Positions 63,661 through 64,000 of a stretch of 64,000 bases of DNA are shown one piece after another. The notes beneath the pieces were generated by a model. That model did not search any database. It saw only the letters and a program-made list of their open reading frames with translations, and was not told the DNA's origin. The translations under genes were made by a program, and so were the position numbers. Within the stretch, counting starts at the first letter, position 1, and every line of letters begins with the position of its first letter. This DNA comes from Eleginops maclovinus (Eukaryota > Chordata > Actinopteri > Perciformes > Eleginopidae). The stretch covers positions 26,301,878 to 26,365,877 of the forward strand of contig NC_086368.1 of the NCBI RefSeq assembly GCF_036324505.1, read 5' to 3'.

Positions 63661-64000
63661 CTCGGCCCGGGTAATGTTTATCTATCTATTTATTTTCCCT
63701 CTGCTCATGGGATTGCCTCGTCTGCGATGACTTAAAAAGCTCTTTCCATCAGGTCCATTTATACAACAAGTACGAATATAGCTGTAATTATGGGTCAAGT
63801 GTCCTGCTATAAGGAGGTTCTTGGGGTTAAAAGCGTATGTATTTAGCTCCAAACACAACATTTCAACATAAAACAACACACAAACTGAGATATGAGAGAA
63901 AAAGAAATGGCATTATTAATGGAGCTTGTCAGATTTTTGTTATCTTTGTAAAAAAAAAATAGTTTCAAGAACAATAGAAATAATGGAAATTCCAGGAGAT

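Larger units (their letters stand above)
60459..64000 (-). other. foxp1: foxp1 5'-UTR intron (partial)
   Basis: This lies upstream of the ATG-exon acceptor at 60459. No 5' non-coding exon, CpG island or promoter could be recognised, so the transcription start is outside the window or cryptic. It includes a TA tract (62080-62102), a TTA tract (62256-62290) in a T-rich block 62040-62420, and several repeat-free blocks listed as candidate regulatory sequence. Confidence 0.8.

Overview
The window looks like teleost fish nuclear DNA, probably from a spiny-rayed (percomorph-type) species. It is AT-moderate, intron-rich sequence full of long CA/TG microsatellites and homopolymer C/G runs. It also holds several short non-autonomous transposon families of the kind common in percomorph genomes. 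Only one protein-coding gene can be supported: the 5' coding part of the forkhead transcription factor gene foxp1, on the minus strand. The species, and whether this is the foxp1a or foxp1b paralogue, cannot be settled by eye.

Five coding exons are seen, in transcript order: 60458-60288 (contains the ATG), 28536-28435, 7317-7180, 6972-6850 and 2575-2425. They splice into one open frame of 224 codons plus one base, with GT/AG at every internal junction. The encoded part is the N-terminal glutamine-rich repression region. The C2H2 zinc finger, leucine zipper and forkhead DNA-binding domain are encoded by later exons beyond position 1. Any 5' non-coding exons and the promoters lie beyond position 64000. 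The assignment to FOXP1 rather than FOXP2 or FOXP4 rests on several paralogue-specific residues.

The rest, more than 98% of the window, is intron. From right to left it comprises the 5'-UTR intron (60459-64000), a 31.8-kb intron, a 21.1-kb intron, a 207-bp mini-intron, a 4.3-kb intron and the start of the next intron (1-2424). The introns carry: a 1,036-bp hAT-type element with a perfect 8-bp target duplication (22267-23302); a recurring MITE-like family with five copies in 41-58 kb, one with a SINE/LINE-tail-like insertion inside it; other hAT/MITE and SINE remnants; LINE 3'-tail fragments; a degenerate ~160-bp tandem array (about 6020-6692); two local duplications (24.6-24.9 kb and 57.8-58.3 kb); and at least ten long dinucleotide tracts. 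Long repeat-free blocks with octamer and homeodomain-like core motifs are proposed, by inference only, as candidate conserved regulatory elements, as expected for a developmental regulator with large introns.

No rRNA, convincing tRNA gene, CRISPR array or second gene was found. I did not find a novel biological system. The most notable points are the foxp1 polyglutamine expansion, tandem splice acceptors, in-frame cassette exons, clustered UG tracts in the pre-mRNA and the structured transposon insertions.
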